A stretch of DNA of 64,000 bases from an uncultured Asticcacaulis sp. (GCA_936940865.1 CAKZJB010000005.1:1-64000), one strand, 5' to 3'. Shown: positions 1-8,244, counted from the first letter of the stretch. The notes: generated from the letters alone by a model not told the origin. Program-made: numbers and translations.

Positions 1-1023
1 GGAGTATTGATCCGGCACTGACAGTTCGCCCAGGGCGTGGAGGATAGCGGTATAATCGCAGACCTGTGGCACGTCACGATAATGGCTCCAGGCCCCGCGG
101 CCGTCGCGGGTGTAGGCGGTGAAGCCCAGATAGATGCGACTGGCGCGGTATTGCTCGCGCCGCATACGGCGCGTGGCCTTTACCATCAGAAGCCGGGCGA
201 GGGGACGCACACTCGGCAGGGTCCGGTTCGTCGGGGGCAACATGCGCGAGTGCCCGAATTGCCCGCGCTTCGACGGTTCGGCGCGGATATCGTATCCATG
301 GAGGGCGTAGTACATTCGCCGGCCGGCGACGCTGCCCCATAGGGCGGCCATATGGCCCGGGCTGCAATCGAGCAGCTTTTCAATCGAATGGATGCCCGCG
401 TTTTCCAGACGCGCCAACATGCGTTCGCCGACACCCGGTATATCACTCAGATCCTGCGCCATAAGGTGCTGATAGAGATTACGCGGCTGCCAGACCATAT
501 TTCCGGCAGGCTTGCCGGCCTTGCACGCCATCTTTGCCAGGAGGCGGTTCGGCGCTGAGCCCATGCTCATATTTATCCACGGGCCGAAGACTGAATAAAT
601 GCGCGTTTTGATCGCCTCCCCCACTCCTTTCGGATCGTCGACCTGGTTGGCACCCAGGACGCAGCAAAGTTCGTCGATGGATTTCACCGTCTCGATCGGC
701 ACGACCATGCTGATTTCCGACAACAGTTCATTGTGAGCGCGGCGATATAGGTCTGGATGTTGCGGCCACTCAATCAGACCAGGGCAAACAAGGCGGGCCT
801 CGCCTATGGGCATCACGTTTTTAACGCCGAGAGCTTTGGCCTCGCGCGAAACCGCGATAACGCACGAGCTGCCGGTGATCATCGGCACAATGCCGACCGG
901 CAGATTCCGCAAATGCGGGTGCATGAACTGTTCACAGGACGCGAAAAAGCCGTCCGCGTCGATATACACCACCTCAGCATATTTAGCCTTACGCATGATC
1001 AAATCCACATGGCCGACAGACAT
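1..1023 (-). CDS. Y-family DNA polymerase (UmuC/DinB type), 3' end outside window
   Basis: Translation of the minus strand gives an N-terminal Y-family catalytic core. The metal-binding motif is YIDADGFFASCE and the second acidic motif is SIDE, so both catalytic acid sites are intact. A helix-hairpin-helix segment (LSDIPGVGERMLARL) follows in the thumb region. The family performs error-prone translesion synthesis. The frame is open to base 1, so the C-terminus lies outside the window. ATG at 1023 is taken as the start; an in-frame ATG at 996 (MRKAKYAEVVYID) is a good alternative. A LexA-type box 23 bases upstream of 1023 indicates SOS induction. Plasmid-borne mutagenesis polymerases of this kind are common. 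Family assignment is secure; UmuC versus DinB subgroup is not. Confidence 0.88.
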   Translation of the reverse strand, partial: MSVGHVDLIMRKAKYAEVVYIDADGFFASCEQFMHPHLRNLPVGIVPMITGSSCVIAVSREAKALGVKNVMPIGEARLVCPGLIEWPQHPDLYRRAHNELLSEISMVVPIETVKSIDELCCVLGANQVDDPKGVGEAIKTRIYSVFGPWINMSMGSAPNRLLAKMACKAGKPAGNMVWQPRNLYQHLMAQDLSDIPGVGERMLARLENAGIHSIEKLLDCSPGHMAALWGSVAGRRMYYALHGYDIRAEPSKRGQFGHSRMLPPTNRTLPSVRPLARLLMVKATRRMRREQYRASRIYLGFTAYTRDGRGAWSHYRDVPQVCDYTAILHALGELSVPDQYS

Positions 1024-1045
1024 TCTGCCATCCGCCGTCAAAAAT

Positions 1046-1060
1046 GTTCATGCTTTGTTC
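1046..1060. promoter_or_regulatory. LexA (SOS) box GTTC-N7-GTTC
   Basis: The sequence is GTTC, seven bases, GTTC, a perfect match to the alphaproteobacterial LexA operator. It lies 23-37 bases upstream of the polymerase start at 1023, where a repressor would block transcription. It supports SOS control of that gene. Confidence 0.8.
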
Positions 1061-1270
1061 TTTGTCAGAAAAGAGTCAAGCCTCCGATTGCGGATTTCAC
1101 CAAATCTGGCCGAGTTTCGCAGAGCATTTCGGCGCAATGCTAATTGGCGCTTGCGAATCTTTGGGCGGTTTTTGATAATTGGGCCATCGCGGAAAGTCGT
1201 TTGTCATGGTGTTCTGGTAGGGACCATGCAACAAAGGGCTTGCTTTTTCAGGTGAAAACTACTATTTAGC

Positions 1271-1319
1271 TCCCATCACGGGTCGCCACACGATCCCTTC
1301 GGGGAGTGCAAAAGGGCGG
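1271..1319 (+). other. Possible folded leader before the Abi gene
   Basis: Two short hairpins lie just ahead of the Abi-family gene. The first is CCC/GGG (1272-1274/1280-1282). The second is TCCC-TTCG-GGGA (1294-1305), which carries a UUCG-type tetraloop, with CGCC (1284-1287) able to pair with GGCG further down. Some AbiF-type genes are known to carry a conserved RNA near the gene, but I cannot match that model here. Confidence 0.28.
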
Positions 1320-1332
1320 CCCTTCTTCGTTT

Positions 1333-2187
1333 ATGACACGAATTCCCTACAACAAACCCCATGCCTCAGCCACGGACCGCGTTGCGCATCTGATCGGGCG
1401 GGGCTTGATCGTCGCCGACCCAGCGGCTGCCGAGCAAGAAATAGACCTGATCGGTTATGAGCGGTTGCGAATATATTTTATAAGTCGTCGGCAGATTCGC
1501 CTTCCCTCTCGGCCATTCATCGCCGGCACGACCTACGAAGAAATCATCGCCCTTTATCAATGTGATGCACAGCTTCGAGACTTGGTTTTTGGGACCGTCG
1601 GGCGGTTTGAAATCCTGCTACGCAACGCTTTGTCCGAGGTTTTGAGCGACCGATATAGCGGTCACCCATATTTTACGGCGGACGCTTTCAAAGACACAAT
1701 CTCGAATATGGTGGCGCTGAAGATGTTTTCCGAAATTTGCGGAAAATCCAAAGACGAGCGCGCTAAGCATTATTTCCGGACCTATAGTGAACCTGCACTG
1801 CCCCCGATTTGGACGGTAAAGGAATTTCTCACTTTCGGAGAGGCTAGTCGGTTGTTTCCGCTCCTCTCCTCATCGGTGCGAACGGATATTGCAGCAGCCT
1901 TTGGCGTGGCATCACACGAAACCTTTGCCAATTGGGTGGAATGCCTCGTCGATATCCGTAATATTTGCGCCCATCATGGACGACTGTTTAATCGCAGTTT
2001 CCAAAAACAACCAAGCACTTATCGGCGCGGCGGCGTGCCGACCGCGCAAAGAAACAAGCTAAAGGCTGTTCTGGAGTGCCTTGACTATATGATGTCCCAG
2101 CGCGGCGCCGGCGAAGGCATCACGGCCCAGGTAGCTTCGACTATTAATCTATTTCCAGCGATGCGCCCGGCAGATGCAGGGTACTAG
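1333..2187 (+). CDS. Abi family protein (Abi_2, HEPN-like)
   Basis: A 284-residue protein of the AbiD/AbiF type, linked in other bacteria to abortive infection against phage. Near the C-terminus it carries RNICAHHGRLFNR, containing the R-x4-H motif of HEPN ribonuclease domains, and the rest follows the Abi_2 layout. ATG at 1333 is preferred; a GTG at 1306 would add nine residues and lies in a possible RNA hairpin. It stands alone, facing away from the SOS polymerase, with a structured RNA and an XRE gene downstream. A ribonuclease toxin role is inferred from the family. Confidence 0.82.
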   Translation: MTRIPYNKPHASATDRVAHLIGRGLIVADPAAAEQEIDLIGYERLRIYFISRRQIRLPSRPFIAGTTYEEIIALYQCDAQLRDLVFGTVGRFEILLRNALSEVLSDRYSGHPYFTADAFKDTISNMVALKMFSEICGKSKDERAKHYFRTYSEPALPPIWTVKEFLTFGEASRLFPLLSSSVRTDIAAAFGVASHETFANWVECLVDIRNICAHHGRLFNRSFQKQPSTYRRGGVPTAQRNKLKAVLECLDYMMSQRGAGEGITAQVASTINLFPAMRPADAGY

Positions 2188-2267
2188 TACACACAGAAGC
2201 CTATCGTCTGGCTGTGTAAATCAATGGGACCGGCGATTTGATTTTCCGCTGTGTCTGTGCCACCGTT

Positions 2268-2490
2268 GAACCGCAGCCGCCACATGCGGTTGCGGGGCCT
2301 TAGTAAGCTCCTGCTATCAGTGGTTTGATGCCGGCCATCTCCGGCACGAGATCCTTTGACCCTATGCGGTCGGGGAGCCTATGGCGTATGCAATAGGCTC
2401 GTCCAAAGGCCATGGGGACCGTCTGATAGCGGTTTACTAACTCCCCGATCACCAAAGCAAAGAAGTCGCCCAGGCGTAACCCGCCGGGCC
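2268..2490 (+). ncRNA. Structured RNA element, copy 1
   Basis: A folded region just upstream of the XRE gene at 2516, homologous to the minus-strand region 29822-30043. Helices visible here: P0 2269-2275/2285-2291; P1 2293-2297/2443-2447 continued by 2300-2306/2434-2440; P2 2313-2320/2423-2430; P3 2329-2334/2341-2346; P4 2353-2358/2404-2409; P5 2375-2382/2393-2400; and a 3' hairpin 2468-2476/2482-2489. The second copy keeps each helix while several have different bases on both strands (GCTATCAG/CTGATAGC here against TCGTAAC/GTTACGA there). Conserved single-stretch motifs include GATGCCGGCCAT and CCCCGATCACCAAAG. Such paired change argues for a functional RNA. It could be a cis-acting leader or a guide-like RNA for the Cas9 homologue. 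Confidence 0.75.
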
Positions 2491-2515
2491 TCTTCCTATT
2501 GGAAAGGGGTTAGAC

Positions 2516-2827
2516 ATGCGTGTGCGTAAAATAGTCCGCCGTACCTCGGGCGAGAGTGCGGCGACGGACGGGCGAAATCCGGTCAATGTCCGCCTTGGCC
2601 AACTAATGAAAGAACGCCGGAAACATGTCGGCCTTTCGCGGAAGGGCCTGGCCACGATGCTCGACCTGACAAAGGCCGACATCCGTAAATATGAAGCAGG
2701 GAAAATCCCATTCGGCGCCGATATGCTGGCCGTGTTGCGTGTAGCATTGAAAATAAGCGTCGCGCACTTCACGGACCAGATCACGGGGCTCGTGCGAAGC
2801 CGGGGCGTTGAGGAATGGCAAAGATGA
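2516..2827 (+). CDS. XRE-family helix-turn-helix regulator
   Basis: A 103-residue protein with one XRE/Cro-type helix-turn-helix over roughly residues 27-80 (VRLGQLMKERRKHVGLSRKG, then DIRKYEAGK). The N-terminus is basic. A clear ribosome binding site, GGAAAGGGG, stands at 2501-2509; it could partly pair with TTCC at 2494-2497, so translation may depend on folding of the RNA upstream. Its end overlaps the next gene by 13 bases, implying translational coupling. A small XRE gene overlapping a larger unknown gene resembles toxin-antitoxin or phage-defence regulation, but the partner is not recognised. Confidence 0.72.
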   Translation: MRVRKIVRRTSGESAATDGRNPVNVRLGQLMKERRKHVGLSRKGLATMLDLTKADIRKYEAGKIPFGADMLAVLRVALKISVAHFTDQITGLVRSRGVEEWQR

Positions 2828-3654
2828 GGCCCGCGGCGAATGTCGAAAAGGCCAGGCAGTTTGCCCGCCACGTCGATCTCGATACGCTGTCCGACAAGCG
2901 TCTTTTCGAATACTTCCTACACAAGGCAGACGAGAACCGCCGGCTTCCTTACAAATTTATCGGCGAGGACTCGCGGCCGCATCTATTGGCGCGCATGGCG
3001 TTTCCCGAAAAGGACCGAGGATACCGCAATATAGACACGCTCGATCGTTCCGAACACGTGGAGGCTTTCCAAAAGCTATGCCAGGAGAACCTAACACATG
3101 AGGCTTTGCTTGAGTTGACGGAACAGGCCTACGCCTTCGTCAACCAAGACGAAAGCGGGGTTGACGCGAACTGGCGCCTGGTGCTGGAACTGTGCAAGAC
3201 CCATGTTTACCGGCGTCTCCACGACGGCGGCGCCGGCCGTTTCGCCTCGGAATATTCAAAAGCTAAAGCGATAGATTTTATCCTGCGGCGCCAGTTCGAG
3301 ACGGACATAAAGACCCTCAACGATCATCTGTATTTGCCGATGTTCTACCACTCTCAAGGCGTCGTTCCTGTCAGTGAACAGGATATCGAGTTGATGAAAG
3401 CTTGTATTTTTCTCGGCCGAACCGTCATCGCCGCCTGCGACTTGGAAAGAGAAGCCAGATTTAGCAAGATGAGGGAAATGAAGACGCAGAGTCTTGGCGG
3501 AAAATGGTGCTACGGCGAACCGCTAGAAGGTGTTCGAGCCTATCTCGGTCATGCGCTGGAATTTGAATATAAATTACGGCGTGGCGCATTCGACGACTTT
3601 ACCAAGCAGTACGAAGGAGAGCGGCACGGCATTGGCCCCGCGCCCAAATTTTGA
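2815..3654 (+). CDS. Unknown 279-residue protein coupled to the XRE gene
   Basis: I do not recognise this family. The protein is soluble, mixed in charge and rich in helix-forming residues, with no signal peptide or membrane segment. Histidines and acidic residues are scattered without a clear metal-binding motif. Its start overlaps the XRE gene by 13 bases; ATG at 2824 is an alternative start. The tight coupling, the structured RNA in front and the nearby Abi gene fit an effector under XRE control, which is inference only. Confidence 0.6.
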   Translation: MAKMRPAANVEKARQFARHVDLDTLSDKRLFEYFLHKADENRRLPYKFIGEDSRPHLLARMAFPEKDRGYRNIDTLDRSEHVEAFQKLCQENLTHEALLELTEQAYAFVNQDESGVDANWRLVLELCKTHVYRRLHDGGAGRFASEYSKAKAIDFILRRQFETDIKTLNDHLYLPMFYHSQGVVPVSEQDIELMKACIFLGRTVIAACDLEREARFSKMREMKTQSLGGKWCYGEPLEGVRAYLGHALEFEYKLRRGAFDDFTKQYEGERHGIGPAPKF

Positions 3655-3776
3655 TCCTCGCTCGGGCGAAGCCCGGGCGAAATTGGGGTTGGGTGGGTGG
3701 GACAAAAGTGACCGGAACCCATCGGTTCCGGCCTATATTGGATAGCGCAAATCGGGCGGCGAGAGAACAAATGGCG

Positions 3777-4013
3777 TTATCTGGCGCCACTTACTTCGGT
3801 TCGATTGAGGAGCCTGAGATAGCTTAGTGAGATGCCCGCTTCCCGCGCCTCGCGCTTTGCTTGGCAATGGGCCATCCAGTTGAGGACGCTGACAATATCA
3901 AGATAGGCTTCCATGTCATTGTCTCCAAATTTTTGCTGAGAAATTGAGGCTAATTCCTTTCGTGCTCGTTCCATCGCCTCGAATGTAGGTGTTCCCATCT
4001 GTTTCTTGACCAT
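3777..4013 (-). CDS. Small hypothetical protein
   Basis: A 78-residue, mostly helical protein with no recognised domain (ERARKELASISQQKF, then DIVSVLNWMAHCQAKREARE). It lies 12 bases downstream of the 302-residue plasmid gene on the same strand, so it probably shares its transcript. No transmembrane segment is visible. Confidence 0.45.
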   Translation of the reverse strand: MVKKQMGTPTFEAMERARKELASISQQKFGDNDMEAYLDIVSVLNWMAHCQAKREAREAGISLSYLRLLNRTEVSGAR

Positions 4014-4025
4014 CCGGCATACCCG

Positions 4026-4934
4026 CTATTCGCCGCCTACCGCCCGCAGGACCTCACGGGCCGCATAGATGGCGTTATTCGTAAGAACCCGTTGCCACGC
4101 ACTGTTGCGGGGCGACCATTTGAACGCGTGTCGCTTCAACATAGCGATGATCGTCGGGGAGGGCTTGTCCGGAAAAACAAGCTGCAAGCGCTGGTCTTCC
4201 CGGTTGCGGATCACGCGGACGCCGTTGATTATTTCTTCGTCGGTCGGCTTCGACTTTCTGAGGCGCAGCGCGGTCAACCGGTCTTCGGTCGCCTTAATGC
4301 GGGCAAGGCTGTTGGTGAGGAAGAATTGCGAGCGGCCTTCGCGGCTCTTTTCAGCGATTGCCCGCGACACGGTGTCGGGCGAGAGGCCCAGCTTATCCAG
4401 TTCGGTTTTCAGTTCGTCCGGATCATCAATTCGGCGCAGGATGGCGTTGCCCTGTTTCATGCTCTCATGCGTGACCTTCATGGTATGAAGGCGATTTTCC
4501 AGTTTCTCGATGGCGTCCGGATCGTTGGCGCGGATCGGATCACCATCCCGACCGAAGGGGAAGGCGATACGTTCGATCTTGCCAAAGCAGCGGGCTAGAT
4601 GCTGGTTGACGGTCTGCGCGTGCTTGTCGGCTCGGTCACGAGCTTTTCGCGCGCGGGCCACCGGAAAATTGGCGGGGCCGGTAATCATCGGACTGGCGCA
4701 ATTGCCGAGGGCGGACCAATAGGCGCGGGTGACCGCGATATGCGAGGTCTTCAAGCCGATAAGCAAAGTTGCGTTCAACTTGTCCTCCATGTCCATGCCG
4801 GCTTCGCTGGCGAAGGCGTCGATTCGGGCGAGGCGGGCCGTCAGGGCTTCGGTTTCACTGGCGGCGCGCTTGTCGGGGTCAAAGGAGGTATTGCGAAAGG
4901 TCTGATCCGGGCAGGTAGGAATAATAAGGGTCAT
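4026..4934 (-). CDS. Plasmid-associated hypothetical protein
   Basis: A 302-residue protein downstream of the large ParB-like gene. The middle is charged and helical and may form coiled coil. The C-terminus (FKWSPRNSAWQRVLTNNA) is of a type I associate with plasmid and phage proteins next to ParB-like genes, where a substrate-gripping or DNA-related module is suspected. I cannot name a reaction. The 92-base gap to the ParB-like gene and shared strand suggest one operon. Confidence 0.6.
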   Translation of the reverse strand: MTLIIPTCPDQTFRNTSFDPDKRAASETEALTARLARIDAFASEAGMDMEDKLNATLLIGLKTSHIAVTRAYWSALGNCASPMITGPANFPVARARKARDRADKHAQTVNQHLARCFGKIERIAFPFGRDGDPIRANDPDAIEKLENRLHTMKVTHESMKQGNAILRRIDDPDELKTELDKLGLSPDTVSRAIAEKSREGRSQFFLTNSLARIKATEDRLTALRLRKSKPTDEEIINGVRVIRNREDQRLQLVFPDKPSPTIIAMLKRHAFKWSPRNSAWQRVLTNNAIYAAREVLRAVGGE

Positions 4935-5026
4935 GACAGGGGTCTTTCAGACGATTGCACCAAGGGTGCGGTATGGGGAATGGTGAGAAGGGAGGCCGGG
5001 ACCGGTGCCGATCCCGGCCGGTCGGC

Positions 5027-7033
5027 CTATTCAGCGGCGGCTTGATAATCCGCCTCGACCGTAGCTGTTTGGTCCTGCACGATGGCGGGCGTGGTGCGCA
5101 GGATCGCCGGGAGCCATCCCGTTCCGGCCAGCAGGGTTTCGGCGTGGTCTGCCATGACAGGCTTTTTCAAACCCTCGATGCGCTGCGCCGCCTCGATCCC
5201 GACAGCCTCAGTCACAGTGTCGAAAATATGCGCCTTGGTGATCCGGGCGAAATAGCTGGCATTGGTCGCCTTCCAATGATCGGCCATGTTCAGGGAAAGG
5301 GCCGTCGCCAGTTTCTCGACAGTCTGCAAGCGGTCCGACTGACCGCCGAAGGGTGACTTGACGGCATTGACGCCATAGGCCACGCAATGCGCGAACAGAA
5401 GGTTTAAACTGGCAAGGTCCAGCGCCGACAGGTAGTCCCACAGGTCTTTCGTGTCCTTCGGCAATTGCTCCGCCCACGCATCATGACGGGTGCGCAGCGC
5501 CACAGCAGCGGGCGTGTCATCAATGCCGCTGGCCAAGTTCGACAGGGAGACGCTATTGAGGCGCAGTTCGACGCAATGGGCCGTGCTCGACCGGTAGAAA
5601 ACATTGATAGCCATAGCCTGCGTGGCAACGATCAGGGCCATGTCAGGGCGCTCGCCCAAGGCCAGTTGAAGGCCAAGTGTGCGATGCGCGGTCAGGTCGG
5701 CAATCAGGCTGTCCGGCAGCGGCTTCTTGACGGCGTTTGCTGGTTCTTCTTCCTCGTCGGCTTCTTCGTCGTCCGCCTGCTCGTGGTCGTCACCTTCCTC
5801 TGCATCGGTCACGTGAGCGGCTGTTTCAGTTTCCGGCTCTGCCTTCGGCGCTTCATCTTCCGGACGGATAAAGCCACGCTCGATCCGAAGAACGCCTTCA
5901 TTGTCGATCAAGACCAGCACGCCGCCCCGGTTGATGTCGTCGGCGTCATAGACCTTGGTTTTGTCTTCCAGCGTCTGGATTTGGGTATTCAGACCCTCAT
6001 AACGGCTGCGCGCCTCGTCGGTCAGATTGTCCTCGTCGCCATAGGTGGCGGCAATCTCGTCCAGTTCCTGACAGGCCGCGTCATAGCTGGCCTGATCTTC
6101 CGGGGTAAAATCCACCGCATCCGGATAAACGCGGCGCATACCGTGTCCATGCGGATATTCAAGGCAGTGCTGCACCCATTTCCAGCCTTCGCGGGCCTGA
6201 ATATCGTTGGCGATACCTTCCAGCTTTTCCAGCGCCAGACGGTCCAGCAAAAGCACGTCGCGGAAATGGCCGCCGTTGTCCTCGGTGAACAGATCGCGTT
6301 CGATATGTCCGCCCTCCGCCTTGTAGGCTTCGACCCCAACAAACTTGATGCGGTAGTCATCAGCGTCGGCATGGTTTTCCGTTAGAAGTCGGCGGATGGT
6401 ATAGGCATTGATGTTGTAGCCGTCCTTCAAACGCTCATAGACTGCTTCCTGCCGGGATTGGTTTTCAGTCAGGGCGAAAGCCATAAGCTGTTCGAGTTTC
6501 AAAGCGTCGTCCCGGTAAAGCTGCATCAGGCGGGGCGATACGGCCCCAAGGCGAAGGCGTTGCTTAACCGTGTGGGCCTTGATCCCGAAGCGTGCGGCGA
6601 TATCTTCCGCCCCGTGGCCCTTGTCTGCCAGCTTCTTGAAGGCCTCGAACTGGTCCGCCGGGTGCATGGCTTCGCGGTTCACGTTCTCGTCCAGACTGAT
6701 CTCCTCCGCATCGTTCGCCGTGTCGATGACGCAGGGGAGGGGCGTGTCTTTCTTGATTTCCTTGCGCTTAACCCGTTGAAGCTGCGCGAGCCTGCGCCCT
6801 TCACCGATGGTTACCAAATAGAAGCCGGTTTCAGCCCCTTCCGTGTTCAGTTCCGGTTCGACAACCAGATTTTGCAGGATGCCTTTCGCGGCGATACTCG
6901 CGGCCAGTCCGTCGATGGCCTCTTGCGTATGCGGAACCTGCCGGACGTTCCGGGGTGACTTTTTCAGCTTGCTCAAGGGAATCAGAACCTGAGCGCCGGA
7001 TTGCAGGGTGACTGTGTTGGTATGCTTGGTCAT
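5027..7033 (-). CDS. Large ParB/RepB/Spo0J-like protein
   Basis: A 668-residue protein with an N-terminal ParB-like domain. LSKLKKSPRNVRQ is followed by a segment that seeks alternatives (AIDGLAASIAAKGILQNLVV) and GEGRRLAQLQ, the usual ParB core. A helix-turn-helix follows near residues 155-180 (GAEDIAARFGIKAHTVKQRL). A very acidic stretch (EEADEEEEP) separates this from a long C-terminal region of unknown role. ATG at 7033 is chosen because homology begins just after it; longer openings upstream are low-complexity. True partition ParBs are about half this length and a parAB pair exists at 57.6-59.4 kb, so this paralogue probably has another plasmid role. Confidence 0.83.
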   Translation of the reverse strand: MTKHTNTVTLQSGAQVLIPLSKLKKSPRNVRQVPHTQEAIDGLAASIAAKGILQNLVVEPELNTEGAETGFYLVTIGEGRRLAQLQRVKRKEIKKDTPLPCVIDTANDAEEISLDENVNREAMHPADQFEAFKKLADKGHGAEDIAARFGIKAHTVKQRLRLGAVSPRLMQLYRDDALKLEQLMAFALTENQSRQEAVYERLKDGYNINAYTIRRLLTENHADADDYRIKFVGVEAYKAEGGHIERDLFTEDNGGHFRDVLLLDRLALEKLEGIANDIQAREGWKWVQHCLEYPHGHGMRRVYPDAVDFTPEDQASYDAACQELDEIAATYGDEDNLTDEARSRYEGLNTQIQTLEDKTKVYDADDINRGGVLVLIDNEGVLRIERGFIRPEDEAPKAEPETETAAHVTDAEEGDDHEQADDEEADEEEEPANAVKKPLPDSLIADLTAHRTLGLQLALGERPDMALIVATQAMAINVFYRSSTAHCVELRLNSVSLSNLASGIDDTPAAVALRTRHDAWAEQLPKDTKDLWDYLSALDLASLNLLFAHCVAYGVNAVKSPFGGQSDRLQTVEKLATALSLNMADHWKATNASYFARITKAHIFDTVTEAVGIEAAQRIEGLKKPVMADHAETLLAGTGWLPAILRTTPAIVQDQTATVEADYQAAAE

Positions 7034-7529
7034 TTTGTAAGTCCTTTTGGCTGGGTTTCGACTGCGCAAAGCGCGCGCGTCTGAAACCCTGCCGCCCGGC
7101 GAGGGTGGGGGTGGCAAAGGTCCAGCGTGTTGATGTTCCGCGAACATTTTTGGGGGGACCAGGTTGCGGCGCTGCGCGCCGCGAGCTGGGGGAGCCAAAA
7201 GCCCGCAGGGCCAACCGCTTGATCACGCCAGGGGCGACGCCCCTTAGGGACGAGAGCAAGAAATTATCTATCCGAATGGATTGGCACGGGGGGAGGGGAT
7301 CGTTCTGCAGGACGAGTGTGCCTGCCGGCGCCGGCCGCGGTCTCCCGCGTCATGGGACTTAGGCCGAAGGCTGAAGACCGCGAAGGGGGCTTCATTCACG
7401 ACAGGCCCGGTCCGAGCGTAGCGAAGGAGACGCCCTGACCTTCTTGTACTACCAATTGCGCTATGATGCCCTGATGCCTAGGAGCGATAGGCGCATATCG
7501 CTTGATCTTCAGGCCGGTATTTTGTACTT
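7034..7529. other. Non-coding stretch between maintenance genes and ParD
   Basis: No convincing gene is seen in these 496 bases. The region contains a short GGGGC-GAC-GCCCC hairpin near 7231-7243 that could end transcription, and an inverted repeat AGCGAT/ATCGCT at 7483-7488/7497-7502. The remaining openings lack protein-like composition. Confidence 0.5.
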
Positions 7530-7554
7530 TTTATGCATCAATTTTGCGCATAAA
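7530..7554. promoter_or_regulatory. Inverted repeat upstream of the ParD-like gene
   Basis: TTTATGC at 7530-7536 is matched by GCATAAA at 7548-7554, ending 13 bases before the ParD-like start. ParD-type antitoxins usually bind palindromes in their own promoter, so this is a likely operator. Confidence 0.45.
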
Positions 7555-7567
7555 GCGATCATAATTC

Positions 7568-7753
7568 ATGAACGTCAATTTCCCACCCGTCGACGAGGCT
7601 TATATCAAAGCCAAGGTTGCGGACGGTTTTTATAGCAATGCGACCGAATTGGTGAGGGATGCGGTTCGTCGGCTGCGCGAGTTGGACGGTTGGGACTATA
7701 CCCGGCGGATTATTGAGTGCGACGCCGGTGAGCTGGAGGGGAAGGATCGATGA
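7568..7753 (+). CDS. ParD-like ribbon-helix-helix antitoxin
   Basis: A 61-residue protein with the ParD/CopG-type fold: a short beta strand (MNVNFPPVDEAYIKAKVADG), then FYSNATELVRDAVRRLRE, which matches the ParD signature where the operator-bound dimer helix starts. ParD proteins bind and neutralise ParE gyrase poisons and repress their own operon. Here no ParE follows: the next gene, overlapping by four bases (ATGA), encodes a small membrane protein. It is either an orphan antitoxin or one half of a new pair. Confidence 0.78.
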   Translation: MNVNFPPVDEAYIKAKVADGFYSNATELVRDAVRRLRELDGWDYTRRIIECDAGELEGKDR

Positions 7754-7995
7754 ATTTACACGTTTTGCCGTTAGCTATCATAAGTTGCCTTGCTTTTGGG
7801 GGAAGCCTTTATTGGAAATTCGGCCTGTCAAACTACGAGTTTAGAAACCGAACTGGCGCCAATGTCATTCTATTCCCTAGTATCATCGGGTCTTGGCTTC
7901 ATGGTCTCTCCAAGCCGATGTCGACCATTGTTATGCTTCTGAGCGGAATCTTGGCCCTGACGGCCGTCTTCGGCGTCTTCCATCCCGGCCATTAA
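7750..7995 (+). CDS. Small two-span membrane protein coupled to ParD
   Basis: An 81-residue protein with two hydrophobic spans, one near residues 3-22 (LPLAIISCLAFGGSLYW) and one near 55-77 (STIVMLLSGILALTAVFGV). The start overlaps the ParD-like stop in ATGA, so translation should be coupled. It has no ParE features. Candidate roles are a membrane toxin held in check by the ParD-like protein, or an entry-exclusion protein of the conjugation system. Neither is proven. Confidence 0.55.
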   Translation: MNLHVLPLAIISCLAFGGSLYWKFGLSNYEFRNRTGANVILFPSIIGSWLHGLSKPMSTIVMLLSGILALTAVFGVFHPGH

Positions 7996-8016
7996 ATGGT
8001 GCGCGGGCTATGCCCA

Positions 8017-8071
8017 CGCCGCCGCTCGTTTGCCTCCTTCACTTTGGGGGTGGGAGGCGCCTCGCGGCATT
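8017..8071 (+). repeat. 55-bp direct repeat, copy 1
   Basis: These 55 bases recur at 62864-62918 in the same orientation with one mismatch (8030). The core is GCCTCCTTCACTTTGGGGGT followed by GGGAGGCGCC, which contains a GGCGCC palindrome. It lies in non-coding DNA just after a gene end in both places. Confidence 0.85.
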
Positions 8072-8150
8072 CAAGTTGCACACTTGCGGTGAAAAGGTGC
8101 GGTCTTTACCGGCAGAATAAGAAAACCAGAACGGCGCCGAGCACAATGTT

Positions 8151-8244
8151 ATTCAACTAAATTATTCGCGCCTGGTATGTAGCCATTCCACGTCCGCGCG
8201 AACCTATTGATGCGACTAATTCGCAATAATATCTTTAGTTGAAT
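8151..8244. repeat. Inverted repeat ATTCAACTAAA
   Basis: ATTCAACTAAA at 8151-8161 is exactly complementary to TTTAGTTGAAT at 8234-8244, with imperfect symmetry continuing inward (TTATTCGCG against CGCAATAA). The 72 bases between are non-coding. It may be a paired operator site or the ends of a small lost element. Confidence 0.55.
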
